From the NCBI GenBank assembly GCA_012513395.1, contig JAAZCH010000009.1, forward strand, positions 20,840-84,839: a stretch of 64,000 nucleotides of DNA, written 5' to 3'. Below the pieces are notes generated by a model. That model saw only the letters and a list, made by a program, of their open reading frames with translations, ran no database searches and was not told the DNA's origin. Positions 36,799-45,492 of this stretch are shown one piece after another (position 1 is the first letter of the stretch; each line of letters begins with the position of its first letter). The stretch comes from Tissierellia bacterium (lineage in GTDB: Bacteria; Bacillota_A; Clostridia; Tissierellales; Peptoniphilaceae). The position numbers and the translations under genes are program-made.

Positions 36799-38107
36799 CG
36801 TCAATTTCGATTCCAAATATGGAGTTAATAAAGGAATTTGAGTCGAAGGGTTGTAAGTCGTCAATCTTCTCCCCTACTCCAATATAAACTACAGGTATTT
36901 GAAGCTCGTGAATAAGTGGTAAAACTATTCCGCCCTTGGCAGTTCCGTCCAATTTTGTAATAACTATTCCAGTTACATTAGCTACTTCTTTGAATTCTCT
37001 GGCTTGTAAAAGTGCATTTTGTCCTGTGGTTGCATCTAGAACAATTAGAGATTCTTTATTAGCTTCTGGGAAATTTTTATCTATAATTCTATACATTTTT
37101 TCTAATTCATTCATCAAATTTGCCTTATTATGCAATCTTCCCGCAGTATCACATAAAACTATGTCAATATCTCTTGCTTTTGCAGCTTGGATTGCATCAA
37201 ATACAACCGCAGCAGGGTCTGATCCCTCACTATGGTGTACTATATCCACATTCGCCCTTTTAGCCCATTCTTGCAGCTGTTCTGTTGCAGCAGCTCTGAA
37301 AGTATCCGCTGCAACTAGAAGAACCTTCTTACCTTGGGTTTTGTATTTGTAAGCAAGCTTTCCTATAGTTGTAGTTTTACCAACTCCGTTTACACCTACA
37401 ACTAATACAATAGTAGGTTCTTTTTTTGGATCAAATGTTTTTTTGGATTCCTCTAATGTTATCATCTTTTTAGCTTCATCGGCTAATAAAGGTATAACAG
37501 AATTTGGATCAGTTATCTTTTCGTTTTTTATTCTTTCCCTTAAGTTGTTTATTAAGCTTATTGTAGTGTCTACACCCACGTCAGCAGTTATCAATATGTC
37601 TTCTAAGTCTTCGTATAACTCTTCATCAATGGTTAAATATGTTCCTAAAACTTCATTTATCTTGTCTGTAAAGTTGTTTCTGGTTTTTTCTAATCCAGTA
37701 AATACTTTTTTAAAAAATCCAAAGAATCCGTCATTATTAGTTTCTTCTTCTATAATTTCTTCTTCAGATTCTTCAATAATCACATCTTCTTGGGTGAAAT
37801 CATCAATGACTTCCCCATCATAAGTTGCGTCTACAGAAACTTCTTCTACTATCTCAATGTACTTATCATCTTCATAAGTGTCTTCATCATAGGTAATATC
37901 TTCAACTATTTCTTCTACATCAATTACTTCTTCTATTATTTCATCCTGGGTAAAGTCTTCTATTATTTCAATTTCTTCAGATATTATTTCAGATTCTTCA
38001 GTTGAAATAATATCTTCGTCTTCAAAAACCTCATCAATAATATCATCCTTCTTTTCATTATCTTCAGGATTTAATACATTTTTAAGCCATTTGAACATTT
38101 TTTTCAT
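36785..38107 (-). CDS. ftsY: signal recognition particle receptor FtsY
   Basis: FtsY is the membrane-associated GTPase that receives Ffh-ribosome complexes. The 440-residue protein starts with an amphipathic membrane-targeting segment (MFKWLKNVL), then a very acidic stretch (about residues 15-125), then the NG domain with GVNGVGKTTT (238-247), DTFRAAA, DTAGRL and TKLDGTAKGG. The ATG at 38107 with GGAG upstream is chosen; an ATG three codons later is possible. Its 5' end overlaps smc by 26 bases, and its stop codon sits in the loop of its own terminator. Confidence 0.97.
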   Translation of the reverse strand: MKKMFKWLKNVLNPEDNEKKDDIIDEVFEDEDIISTEESEIISEEIEIIEDFTQDEIIEEVIDVEEIVEDITYDEDTYEDDKYIEIVEEVSVDATYDGEVIDDFTQEDVIIEESEEEIIEEETNNDGFFGFFKKVFTGLEKTRNNFTDKINEVLGTYLTIDEELYEDLEDILITADVGVDTTISLINNLRERIKNEKITDPNSVIPLLADEAKKMITLEESKKTFDPKKEPTIVLVVGVNGVGKTTTIGKLAYKYKTQGKKVLLVAADTFRAAATEQLQEWAKRANVDIVHHSEGSDPAAVVFDAIQAAKARDIDIVLCDTAGRLHNKANLMNELEKMYRIIDKNFPEANKESLIVLDATTGQNALLQAREFKEVANVTGIVITKLDGTAKGGIVLPLIHELQIPVVYIGVGEKIDDLQPFDSNSFINSIFGIEIDENLS

Positions 38108-41100
38108 TCCTTTCTCCAAATTTTAATGATATAACTTTGCTCACACCTGCTTCCTCCATCGTTATTCCGTATAAATAGTCGGCAGCTGTCATTGTTGTTT
38201 TTCTATGGGTTATTATCGCAAACTGAATATTACTTAAGTTTATTAAATACGATAGGAATCTTTTTATATTGGATTCGTCTAAGGCGGCATCCACCTCGTC
38301 TAATAAGCAAAATGGTGCAGGTCTCGTCTCCAATAGTGCAAATAACAAAGCCACTGTTGTCAAAGACCTTTCTCCTCCAGACATAGCATCTAATAATTGT
38401 CTTTTTTTGCCAGGGAGTTGAGCAATTATATCTACGCCTGAGTCTTCAAAGCTTTCAGCTTCTTCTAATGCTAACTCAGCTCTCCCTCCGTTAAATAAAT
38501 ATTTAAAAATTCTATTGAAATTATTATTTATTTCTTTAAAGGATTCATTAAATTTCTCTTCCATTGTCATTTCAATTTCTTTCAACAATTCTTTTAATGA
38601 TTTTTCTGATTGAATTAAGTCCAAGTGTTGGTTTTTAGTAAAAGCATATCTTTCTTCAGCTTCTCTATAAGATGAAATAGCACCTAAATTTACATTCCCT
38701 AGATTTCCTATTTCTTGTTTCATATTCTTAATTGCTGTTTTGGTAATCTTAGTTTTGTAGTCATCAAATAGAAGTATTTCAGGCTCTATTGTAAAATTAT
38801 AACTTTCTTGTATATCTATAATTAGATTATCAATTTTTTCTTTACTATTTTCTAATTGCGTATTAACAAAGTATAACTCTTTTTCTAAATCCAATAGTTT
38901 CCCTTTATTTTCATTGATATCTTGCGTTAATGTATTGTAATTCTCAAAAATTAACTTTCTTTTTTTCTGCAATTCTAGATTTACTTTATCAAAACGTCCA
39001 TTAACTAATATCAATTTAGATAAAGTGCTTTCATCCAATATGTTTTCTTTTTCAAAAACATCAATTTCTTTAGTATAATCCTCTATTTTTTGATTCAATG
39101 AACTAATTTCATTTTTAATTTTACTACAATCTTCTTTAAGTCTGGTGATAGTTCTATTAGTAAATCCTATTTCAGAATCTATATTTGCTAATTCCAAATT
39201 TGTTTTTGTAATGAACTCTACAACAGAGTCTTTTTTCTTTTGTAGCTCTGAAACTTTTTCGTCTATTAATTGTTTTTTTGATTCTAGTTCTGAAATGGAA
39301 TTAGAAGAACTTTCTTCTTCGGCAGTTAAATTCTCTATAATTTTTTTAGTTTCTAGAATTTGTAAGTCATAATTTTTTACTTGTTCTTCATATTCTAGTA
39401 TGTTATTTCTATTACTTTCATTGCTTAACTTTAACTCAATTAATCTGGAGTTTGTTTTCGTCTTTTCCTCATTTAGAGAGGCAACTTTTTCTTTGATAAA
39501 GTTTAAGTTATTTTCTACTTCAAGTATTTTAGATCTTTCTATACTTATTTTATTATCAAGGTTTTGAATTGTTACTTTGTGAAAATCCACTTCTTTTTTT
39601 AAGCTTTTCAATTCATTCTTTCTATTAAATATATTTCCAGCAGTATTGATATAACCGCCGCTTACGGATCCTCCTGGATTTATGACATCCCCATCTAATG
39701 TAACTATTTTTATAGATTGTTTTACACTTTTTGCAATTTTATTTCCATTATCCAAAGAATCTACTATTGCTATATTACCCAATAAGAATTCAAATATTTC
39801 TAAATATTTCTTATCAAATTTGATTAAGTTTGATGCAAATTCAATAAATCCAGGATGATTTATTTGAATTTTCTTACGATAATTCTTAATATTATCTAAA
39901 GGCAAAAACGTAATTCTACCTAACTTTTCATTTTTTAAAAAATTTATTATCTTCTGAGCAGAAGCAAAGGTATCTACTATAAGGTTTTGAGTATTTCCAC
40001 CTAATGCTGTACTTATTGCTTTTTCATACTTTTCTTCCACGCCAATTAAATTTGCGACTGTATCGTGGAGTTCTGGAAATGATAAATCCCTCTTATTGAC
40101 AACTCTAAAAAAATCTCTTATAGACTTATTATAGCCTTCATATGATTGTTCCATGTTAATAAGTGTACTCAGTCTAGCTGATTTACCATTAAGTGCTTCA
40201 AAATTTTTACCCTTTTCTTGTACATATTCAGCTGTCTTAGTTTCAATTATATTTTTCCCTTGAAGTTCTAAGTCAATTAACTGGGTGTTTTTGTCTATTT
40301 CTGCTTCAATGTCTTTGATACTTTGTTCAAGCTTATTGAGGGAAAAAATCATATCTTCATTGTTTTTTTCAAGTCTTTCAAATTGAGTGTTTATTTTTAT
40401 TTGAGCGTTTTTTCTCTCGGAATTTAACGAATGCAAAGTATCTCTTTTAATTTGGTTTTTATTAAGTTTATCTTCTTCCAATGCTATTTGTGATAAATAT
40501 CCGTTGGACTCTTCTTCTAATTTGTTTATATTTTCATCTAATTTATTTTTATCTATATTATATTGTAAAACAACTTCCAAGGATTTGGATCTGTTTAAAT
40601 TATATTTTTCCAAATCATCTAAAGCTGCGTCTAATTCTGATTTTCTACTGACTATCTCTTCTTCTTTGATTTTCAATCTTGCAGCGTAATCGTTTATATC
40701 ATCTTTTTTACTTTGAATTTTTTCTCTGTTAATATTTATTTTGTTAGTTAAATCTTTTTCATTTCTAATGTTTTCTATATTTTGTCCTTGAAGCTCTGCT
40801 ATTTCTAATTCAATTTCATTTAATTGGTCTTCTATATTTTTATAATTGTCTTCATGTTTTGAAATTATTTCAATTAATTTAGATTTACTCTCATTGGCCT
40901 CACTGTAATTTTTTTCTAGCTCCAAGTCTACTACTTTAAAATTTCTTATATCTTCGTAATTTTTTGATATCTCAGAAACCTTGATTTTTTCGAATAATTC
41001 GTTATATCTTAATGCTATTTTAGATTCTTCTTTTAACGTATCTTTTTGGTTTTTTATCTCTACAAGTAAGTCAGAAATTCTTATTAGATTTTCATTAGTT

Positions 41101-41648
41101 CTTTTTAATTTTCTTTCGACTTCATTTTTTTGTGATTTATACTTGCTTATCCCTGAAGCTTCTTCAAAAATTACTCTTCTTTCAATAGGCTTACTACTCA
41201 GTATTTCATCAATTTTTCCTTGTGAAATTATTGAATAACCATCTCTACCTATACCAGTATCCATAAAAAGTTCTCTTACATCCTTAAGTCTGCAAGAGTT
41301 ATTATTAATTGAATATTCACTGTCTCCATTTTTATAGAGCTTTCTTTTTATTTGGACTTCGCTATAGTCTACATTCAAAAAATTACTACTATTATCGAAT
41401 GTAAGAATTACTTCAGCCATCCCTAGTGCTCTTCTTGAACTAGTACCTGAAAAAATTACATCAGACATCTTAGATCCTCTTAATGCAGAATAGCTTTGTT
41501 CTCCCAAGGCCCATCTAATAGCATCTGTTATATTACTTTTACCACTTCCATTAGGTCCGACTACACAAGTGATATTGTCATTTAATTCAATTTTAGTTCT
41601 TTCGGCAAAGGATTTAAATCCATATAATTCAATGCTCTTTAAGTACAT
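38082..41648 (-). CDS. smc: chromosome segregation protein SMC
   Basis: SMC is the condensin ATPase that organises the chromosome with ScpA and ScpB. The 1188-residue protein has the N-terminal head (YLKSIELYGFKSFAERTKIE, Walker A GPNGSGKS at 31-38), coiled-coil arms rich in Lys, Glu, Asn and Leu, a hinge around residues 505-660 (LIGVEEKYEKAISTALGG), and the C-terminal head with LSGGERSLTTVALLFALL preceded by Met-Ser-Gly and Walker B FCLLDEVDAALDE. Length is normal. The rnc-smc-ftsY order, here with a radical SAM gene inserted, is typical of Firmicutes. Confidence 0.98.
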   Translation of the reverse strand: MYLKSIELYGFKSFAERTKIELNDNITCVVGPNGSGKSNITDAIRWALGEQSYSALRGSKMSDVIFSGTSSRRALGMAEVILTFDNSSNFLNVDYSEVQIKRKLYKNGDSEYSINNNSCRLKDVRELFMDTGIGRDGYSIISQGKIDEILSSKPIERRVIFEEASGISKYKSQKNEVERKLKRTNENLIRISDLLVEIKNQKDTLKEESKIALRYNELFEKIKVSEISKNYEDIRNFKVVDLELEKNYSEANESKSKLIEIISKHEDNYKNIEDQLNEIELEIAELQGQNIENIRNEKDLTNKININREKIQSKKDDINDYAARLKIKEEEIVSRKSELDAALDDLEKYNLNRSKSLEVVLQYNIDKNKLDENINKLEEESNGYLSQIALEEDKLNKNQIKRDTLHSLNSERKNAQIKINTQFERLEKNNEDMIFSLNKLEQSIKDIEAEIDKNTQLIDLELQGKNIIETKTAEYVQEKGKNFEALNGKSARLSTLINMEQSYEGYNKSIRDFFRVVNKRDLSFPELHDTVANLIGVEEKYEKAISTALGGNTQNLIVDTFASAQKIINFLKNEKLGRITFLPLDNIKNYRKKIQINHPGFIEFASNLIKFDKKYLEIFEFLLGNIAIVDSLDNGNKIAKSVKQSIKIVTLDGDVINPGGSVSGGYINTAGNIFNRKNELKSLKKEVDFHKVTIQNLDNKISIERSKILEVENNLNFIKEKVASLNEEKTKTNSRLIELKLSNESNRNNILEYEEQVKNYDLQILETKKIIENLTAEEESSSNSISELESKKQLIDEKVSELQKKKDSVVEFITKTNLELANIDSEIGFTNRTITRLKEDCSKIKNEISSLNQKIEDYTKEIDVFEKENILDESTLSKLILVNGRFDKVNLELQKKRKLIFENYNTLTQDINENKGKLLDLEKELYFVNTQLENSKEKIDNLIIDIQESYNFTIEPEILLFDDYKTKITKTAIKNMKQEIGNLGNVNLGAISSYREAEERYAFTKNQHLDLIQSEKSLKELLKEIEMTMEEKFNESFKEINNNFNRIFKYLFNGGRAELALEEAESFEDSGVDIIAQLPGKKRQLLDAMSGGERSLTTVALLFALLETRPAPFCLLDEVDAALDESNIKRFLSYLINLSNIQFAIITHRKTTMTAADYLYGITMEEAGVSKVISLKFGERNEKNVQMA

Positions 41649-42714
41649 TATTACATCCTTCTACAATTTTTTTAATTTCATCATTTATATTGACGGTAAA
41701 AATCGATTTATCATCTTTAATTATTATTGTATTCTCATCCACTTTTTTGTCCATCTCAAATGCAATTTTATTTGTTTTAAATAATTTTTCTATATTGGCT
41801 TTGCTAATTCCCTTTTGACCAACCAGTAATGAAATATTCCTTCCAGTAGACGTAATGGAAATTGGATCTATTACATTCGATCCAACAGATTCTAAAATCT
41901 TAAATAGTTTATTAGATTCGCATAGTTCTCTAAAAGCATCATGTAACGGTCCTGCGATTACGTCTTTGTCATATCGCAATTCAGGAGCAGATTGTAGCCC
42001 GATTCTAATTATTGGGATATTCTTACTTTCGTATAAGAACATAAGATTAGTAACTGTACTTATGGCTTCATCTAGCGTAAGTGGCTCGTATAAGCCTTTA
42101 TTAAAAAGTTCCTCAAGCTCCGTATCCTTTATAACCAAAGTTGGATAAATTCTAACAAAATCCGGTTTCATAGAAATTATTTTTAAAGCCGTGTCAATGG
42201 ATTTTTTTTCGTCATCTCCTGGCAATCCCACCATTTGTTGTAATCCAAGAGAAAAATTATTTTTTTTAATTAATTCAGATGATCTATAAACAACTTCACT
42301 GGAATGTCCCCTTTTAGAAAGTCGCAATACCTCTTCATCTAGACTTTGAACTCCTAATTCAATTGTATCAACTTCATATTTTTTAAGATACTGTAATATT
42401 TCCTCGTTTATAAAATCAGGTCTAGTGGAAATTCTTATTCGATCAATATTGCCTTTGTCTTTTTCATCCTTGGCAATCTCTAACAGTTCAAATTGAATTT
42501 TTCTATCAATGGCTGTAAAACTACCTCCATAAAATGCAATTTCTATATCATTAGTACTACTTTTAAATATTTCTTTAAAATAATTTAATTTTTCAATGAA
42601 TTCATTCTTTTGATAATCAGAAACACCTGTTATCCGTCTTTGATTACAAAATACGCAATCATTTGGGCATCCTAAGTGAGGTACAAAAATAGGAATTATA
42701 TTAATTTTTGACAT
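41629..42714 (-). CDS. Elp3-like radical SAM protein
   Basis: A 361-residue radical SAM protein with the cluster motif in GCPNDCVFCNQRRITG (Cys16, Cys20, Cys23), AFYGGSFTAID, IRISTRPDFI, TIELGVQSLDEEVL and GLQQMVGLPGD. These place it in the Elp3/MiaA-MiaB-related HemN-like group often annotated as elongator protein 3-like in Clostridia, where it commonly neighbours rnc and smc. It lacks the acetyltransferase domain of true Elp3. Substrate and reaction are unknown; tRNA modification is only a guess from the family. It overlaps rnc by 14 and smc by 20 bases. Confidence 0.88.
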   Translation of the reverse strand: MSKINIIPIFVPHLGCPNDCVFCNQRRITGVSDYQKNEFIEKLNYFKEIFKSSTNDIEIAFYGGSFTAIDRKIQFELLEIAKDEKDKGNIDRIRISTRPDFINEEILQYLKKYEVDTIELGVQSLDEEVLRLSKRGHSSEVVYRSSELIKKNNFSLGLQQMVGLPGDDEKKSIDTALKIISMKPDFVRIYPTLVIKDTELEELFNKGLYEPLTLDEAISTVTNLMFLYESKNIPIIRIGLQSAPELRYDKDVIAGPLHDAFRELCESNKLFKILESVGSNVIDPISITSTGRNISLLVGQKGISKANIEKLFKTNKIAFEMDKKVDENTIIIKDDKSIFTVNINDEIKKIVEGCNNVLKEH

Positions 42715-43447
42715 GACCTTCAGCCTCTATTCTTTCAAATGCATATTTTGCTGATTCTTGTTCAGCTTTTTTTATAGAGTTTCCTTTACCCATAGATAAA
42801 ATTTTTCCTTCAATACTTAATCTAGAAGTATATATTCTATCGTGATCAGGTCCAGAGATGTCAATTATTTCATAGTTTGGGTGTGAAAGTTTATTTTTAG
42901 TTACATATTCATTTAATAATCCTTTATAGTTTAAGTCATTATTACATAGAATCGATAGAAATTTATCTTCAAAAATGTTCAATACAATTCTATTTGTAGT
43001 TTTAAAATCGGAATCTAAAAATAAAGCTCCAACTAATGCTTCAAATGCATCAGCTAAAACTCCAGAATTTTGGTGTATCAACATCTTTTTAGCAGAATTA
43101 GAAACTCTCAAATAGTAATCAAGAGAAATATGCATGGCAAATTTATATAGAGATTCTTCGTTAACTAGCTTAGCCCTATTGATAGTGAGCTCTCCTTCTG
43201 TTTTAGAATATTCATTTTGGGCCAATAAAAAATTAGAGACGATCAAATCCAAAACAGCATCTCCGATAAACTCTAATTTTTCATTGTCTAAAATATCTGC
43301 ATATATTAATTCGTTTTTTAACGAACTATGAGTTAAGGCCTCAACGCATAAATTAGGATCCTTAAACTCATAGTTCATAACATTTTTTATATGAGTGTGT
43401 ATATTTGACTTGAATTCATTATCATTATAAATTTTCAATATAGTCAA
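42701..43447 (-). CDS. rnc: ribonuclease III
   Basis: RNase III cleaves double-stranded RNA in rRNA maturation and mRNA regulation. The 248-residue protein has FKDPNLCVEALTHSS, the catalytic signature NEKLEFIGDAVLDLIV (55-70), GVLADAFEALVGALFLD and a C-terminal dsRNA-binding domain (GPDHDRIYTSRLSIEG, AEQESAKYAFE). The start is a TTG at 43447 inside the acpP 3' end, six bases after GGAG; an ATG 23 codons later has no ribosome site. The product would act on hairpins such as the one between rpsO and pnp. Confidence 0.96.
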   Translation of the reverse strand: MTILKIYNDNEFKSNIHTHIKNVMNYEFKDPNLCVEALTHSSLKNELIYADILDNEKLEFIGDAVLDLIVSNFLLAQNEYSKTEGELTINRAKLVNEESLYKFAMHISLDYYLRVSNSAKKMLIHQNSGVLADAFEALVGALFLDSDFKTTNRIVLNIFEDKFLSILCNNDLNYKGLLNEYVTKNKLSHPNYEIIDISGPDHDRIYTSRLSIEGKILSMGKGNSIKKAEQESAKYAFERIEAEGHVKN

Positions 43448-43646
43448 CTACATCTCCAATAGTTTCTATAGATAGAATTTCGTCTTCAGAAATTTCTATA
43501 TCAAATTCTTCTTCTATAGTCATTACCAATTCCATTAATTGAATAGAATCAGCATTTAAATCATCAGCAAAAGATGTATCTTCACCAATTTCATCAATAT
43601 TTACATTAAACTGTTCAGTGATGATTTCAAGTATTTTGTCTTTCAT
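43425..43646 (-). CDS. acpP: acyl carrier protein
   Basis: ACP carries growing acyl chains on a 4'-phosphopantetheine arm. The 73-residue acidic protein has the attachment site in LNADSIQLMEL (Ser34) and the family core DIEISEDEILSIETIGDVVDYI. The usual motif is DSLD; here it is DSIQ, an acceptable variant. It lies between plsX and rnc, overlapping plsX by one base and rnc by 23, so it is translationally coupled. Confidence 0.96.
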   Translation of the reverse strand: MKDKILEIITEQFNVNIDEIGEDTSFADDLNADSIQLMELVMTIEEEFDIEISEDEILSIETIGDVVDYIENL

Positions 43647-44641
43647 TATTCATTTAACTCCTTTATATCTTTTATCATGGTTTCTATAACTTCATTTTCT
43701 ACAAAGTTTTTTAATTGTTTAGATGCACCTAAAATTGCTTGCGCATCAGATATTCCATGGGCTTTAAACACTGGTTTATTTAACCCTAATAATGGCGCAC
43801 CTCCTAGATTTGAATATTGGAAGTGAGCAAATGTCTTGTATAGTAAATCTTTTAAAGCACCTGCTGTTTGCTTATCTTCTATAGTGGCCAAGTTTTCTTT
43901 GAATAGGTCCATTATCATAGAAGCAGTGCCTTCATATGTTTTTAAAAATATATTCCCATCAAAACCATCTGCAATAACAACGTCTACCACGCCATAAGGA
44001 ATTTCTCTAGCTTCTACATTGCCAATAAAATTGATGTATTTATTTTCTGCAAGCAATGTATATGCCTTTTTATATAAATTATTGCCTTTTCCTTCTTCTT
44101 TTCCTATATTTAATAGTCCAACTTTAGGTTTTTCGTTACCTAAGGATTTTTCTGAATAAATACTACCCATAATCGCAAATTGGTTTAACAATTCAGGAGT
44201 AGTGTCTACGTTTGCTCCTGTATCTACTAATAAAAATGGTTTGGATTTAGTTGGAATCAAAGTCGCAATCGGCGTTCTTTCTACTCCGTCTATTCTTTTA
44301 ATAATAAAAAGTCCACCTGCCAATAAAGCCCCAGTACTGCCAGCAGAAATTAATCCGTCTCCATTATTCTCGGCTAGATAGTTTAAGCCGACTACTAATG
44401 AAGAATCTTTTTTTCTTCTCAGGGCAACAACAGGTTCTTCATCATTTTCAATAATAGTATTTGCATCCAAAATCTCATATTCTTCCACTTTCTCATTCAG
44501 GTCATTTAAAATCTTTTCAATAGCTTCGTGATTTCCTGAAAGTATTGGTTCAATATTTAGCTCTTTTTTAGCAAGGACTGCTCCTTTTACTATTTCCAAT
44601 GGCGCATAATCTCCACCCATTGCGTCGTAAATAATTTTCAT
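43646..44641 (-). CDS. plsX: phosphate acyltransferase PlsX
   Basis: PlsX converts acyl-ACP to acyl-phosphate, the acyl donor for PlsY in phospholipid synthesis. The 331-residue protein has IYDAMGGDYAPLEIVKGAV, VVGLNYLAENNGDGLISAGSTGALLAG split across the family core, LLNIGKEEGKGN and GGAPLLGLNKPVFKAHG. The ATG has a GGGAGGT site. It starts the plsX-acpP-rnc-radical SAM-smc-ftsY operon behind its own promoter, downstream of the rpmF terminator. Confidence 0.97.
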   Translation of the reverse strand: MKIIYDAMGGDYAPLEIVKGAVLAKKELNIEPILSGNHEAIEKILNDLNEKVEEYEILDANTIIENDEEPVVALRRKKDSSLVVGLNYLAENNGDGLISAGSTGALLAGGLFIIKRIDGVERTPIATLIPTKSKPFLLVDTGANVDTTPELLNQFAIMGSIYSEKSLGNEKPKVGLLNIGKEEGKGNNLYKKAYTLLAENKYINFIGNVEAREIPYGVVDVVIADGFDGNIFLKTYEGTASMIMDLFKENLATIEDKQTAGALKDLLYKTFAHFQYSNLGGAPLLGLNKPVFKAHGISDAQAILGASKQLKNFVENEVIETMIKDIKELNE

Positions 44642-44663
44642 AGATACCTCCCTTTTCTAAATT

Positions 44664-44692
44664 ATCATATATTATGAAATATAAAATTGCAA
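44664..44692 (-). promoter_or_regulatory. sigma-A promoter of plsX operon
   Basis: TTGCAA (44687-44692), 17 bases and TATGAT (44664-44669) on the minus strand, between the rpmF terminator and plsX. Confidence 0.65.
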
Positions 44693-44696
44693 GATA

Positions 44697-44728
44697 AAAT
44701 AAAAATGATTGCCATAGATTGGCAACCA
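44697..44728 (-). terminator. rho-independent terminator after rpmF
   Basis: An 8-bp stem containing one G-U pair with a 7-base loop (44706-44728) is followed on the minus strand by TTTTTATTTT. It separates rpmF from plsX. Confidence 0.8.
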
Positions 44729-44734
44729 TTAATA

Positions 44735-44914
44735 TTAAGCTTCTTCAATTATTTGTTTTCCATCATAGTATCCGCATGCTCTGCACACTCTGTGCGGCAG
44801 TTTAGGCTCTGAGCAATTAGGACATGTAGTAACAGTAGGTTTGTTTAATCTGTAAGATGAAGCTCTTCTTTTGTTTTTTCTTTGTTTGGATGTTTTTCTC
44901 TTTGGTACAGCCAT
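44735..44914 (-). CDS. rpmF: 50S ribosomal protein L32
   Basis: A 59-residue product with the L32 start MAVPKRKTSKQRKNKRR and the C-terminal zinc ribbon made of CPNC and CRAC around KLPHR, followed by GYYDGKQ. All four Cys are kept, so this is the zinc-binding (C+) form. The ATG at 44914 follows a GGAGGTG site. It comes directly after the DUF177 gene, the common DUF177-rpmF-plsX order. Its short length makes it easy to miss in automated ORF calls. Confidence 0.98.
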   Translation of the reverse strand: MAVPKRKTSKQRKNKRRASSYRLNKPTVTTCPNCSEPKLPHRVCRACGYYDGKQIIEEA

Positions 44915-44917
44915 TCC

Positions 44918-45430
44918 CTACACCTCCTCGTCGATTTGTAAATCTTTTAATACAGAAAATCGCAAATCGCCACTTTCTATTTCACAGTCGCATTCTCCCT
45001 TGTTTAAATCTTTACCACATTTAGGGCAAATTCCTAAACATGAATCTTTACAAAGGTTTTTCATGGGAATTGATAGAGTCACAAGTTCTTTTACTAAATC
45101 ACAAATGTTTATCTTATTTTGTTCCATAAATACGATATCTGAAGTATGTCCAGAATCTTCCACATCTATTTCATTAGTTAGTTTTCCACTATATTCCACA
45201 TAATCAGTATTTAATACTTCAACTAGACATCGGTCACATGGTTTTTTATACTCATATTCTATGTCTAAGTTTAATATCAACTCTCTATCAGCTTTGCTGA
45301 TTAGAATATCATAGGATACATCTCCTATAAATTCCAAAGATTGATCAATGCTTCTTATGGAACAGTTTCCTGAATCTTCATAAATTAGTTCACTTTCATT
45401 TGCAATGAAATCTGAAATATCAATATACAT
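44918..45430 (-). CDS. DUF177 family protein (YceD-like)
   Basis: A 170-residue DUF177/YceD protein. The middle reads KPCDRCLVEV, and the end has the Cys-rich signature CKDSCLGICPKCGKDLNKGECDC followed by DLRFSVLKDL; the quoted Cys spacing is typical of the family. YceD-like proteins always sit beside rpmF and are linked to large-subunit rRNA accumulation, with the mechanism unsettled. The ATG at 45430 is behind GGGG. It is driven by a perfect promoter beginning right after ackA. Confidence 0.9.
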   Translation of the reverse strand: MYIDISDFIANESELIYEDSGNCSIRSIDQSLEFIGDVSYDILISKADRELILNLDIEYEYKKPCDRCLVEVLNTDYVEYSGKLTNEIDVEDSGHTSDIVFMEQNKINICDLVKELVTLSIPMKNLCKDSCLGICPKCGKDLNKGECDCEIESGDLRFSVLKDLQIDEEV

Positions 45431-45456
45431 AATTCCCCTTCTTAACAACGCTCTTA

Positions 45457-45485
45457 ATTATATAATTACAAGCTTACTTTGTCAA
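45457..45485 (-). promoter_or_regulatory. perfect-consensus sigma-A promoter of DUF177-rpmF
   Basis: TTGACA (45480-45485), 17-base spacer and TATAAT (45457-45462) on the minus strand, starting seven bases after the ackA stop codon. No terminator for ackA is seen in between. Confidence 0.88.
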
Positions 45486-45492
45486 GGGATTC

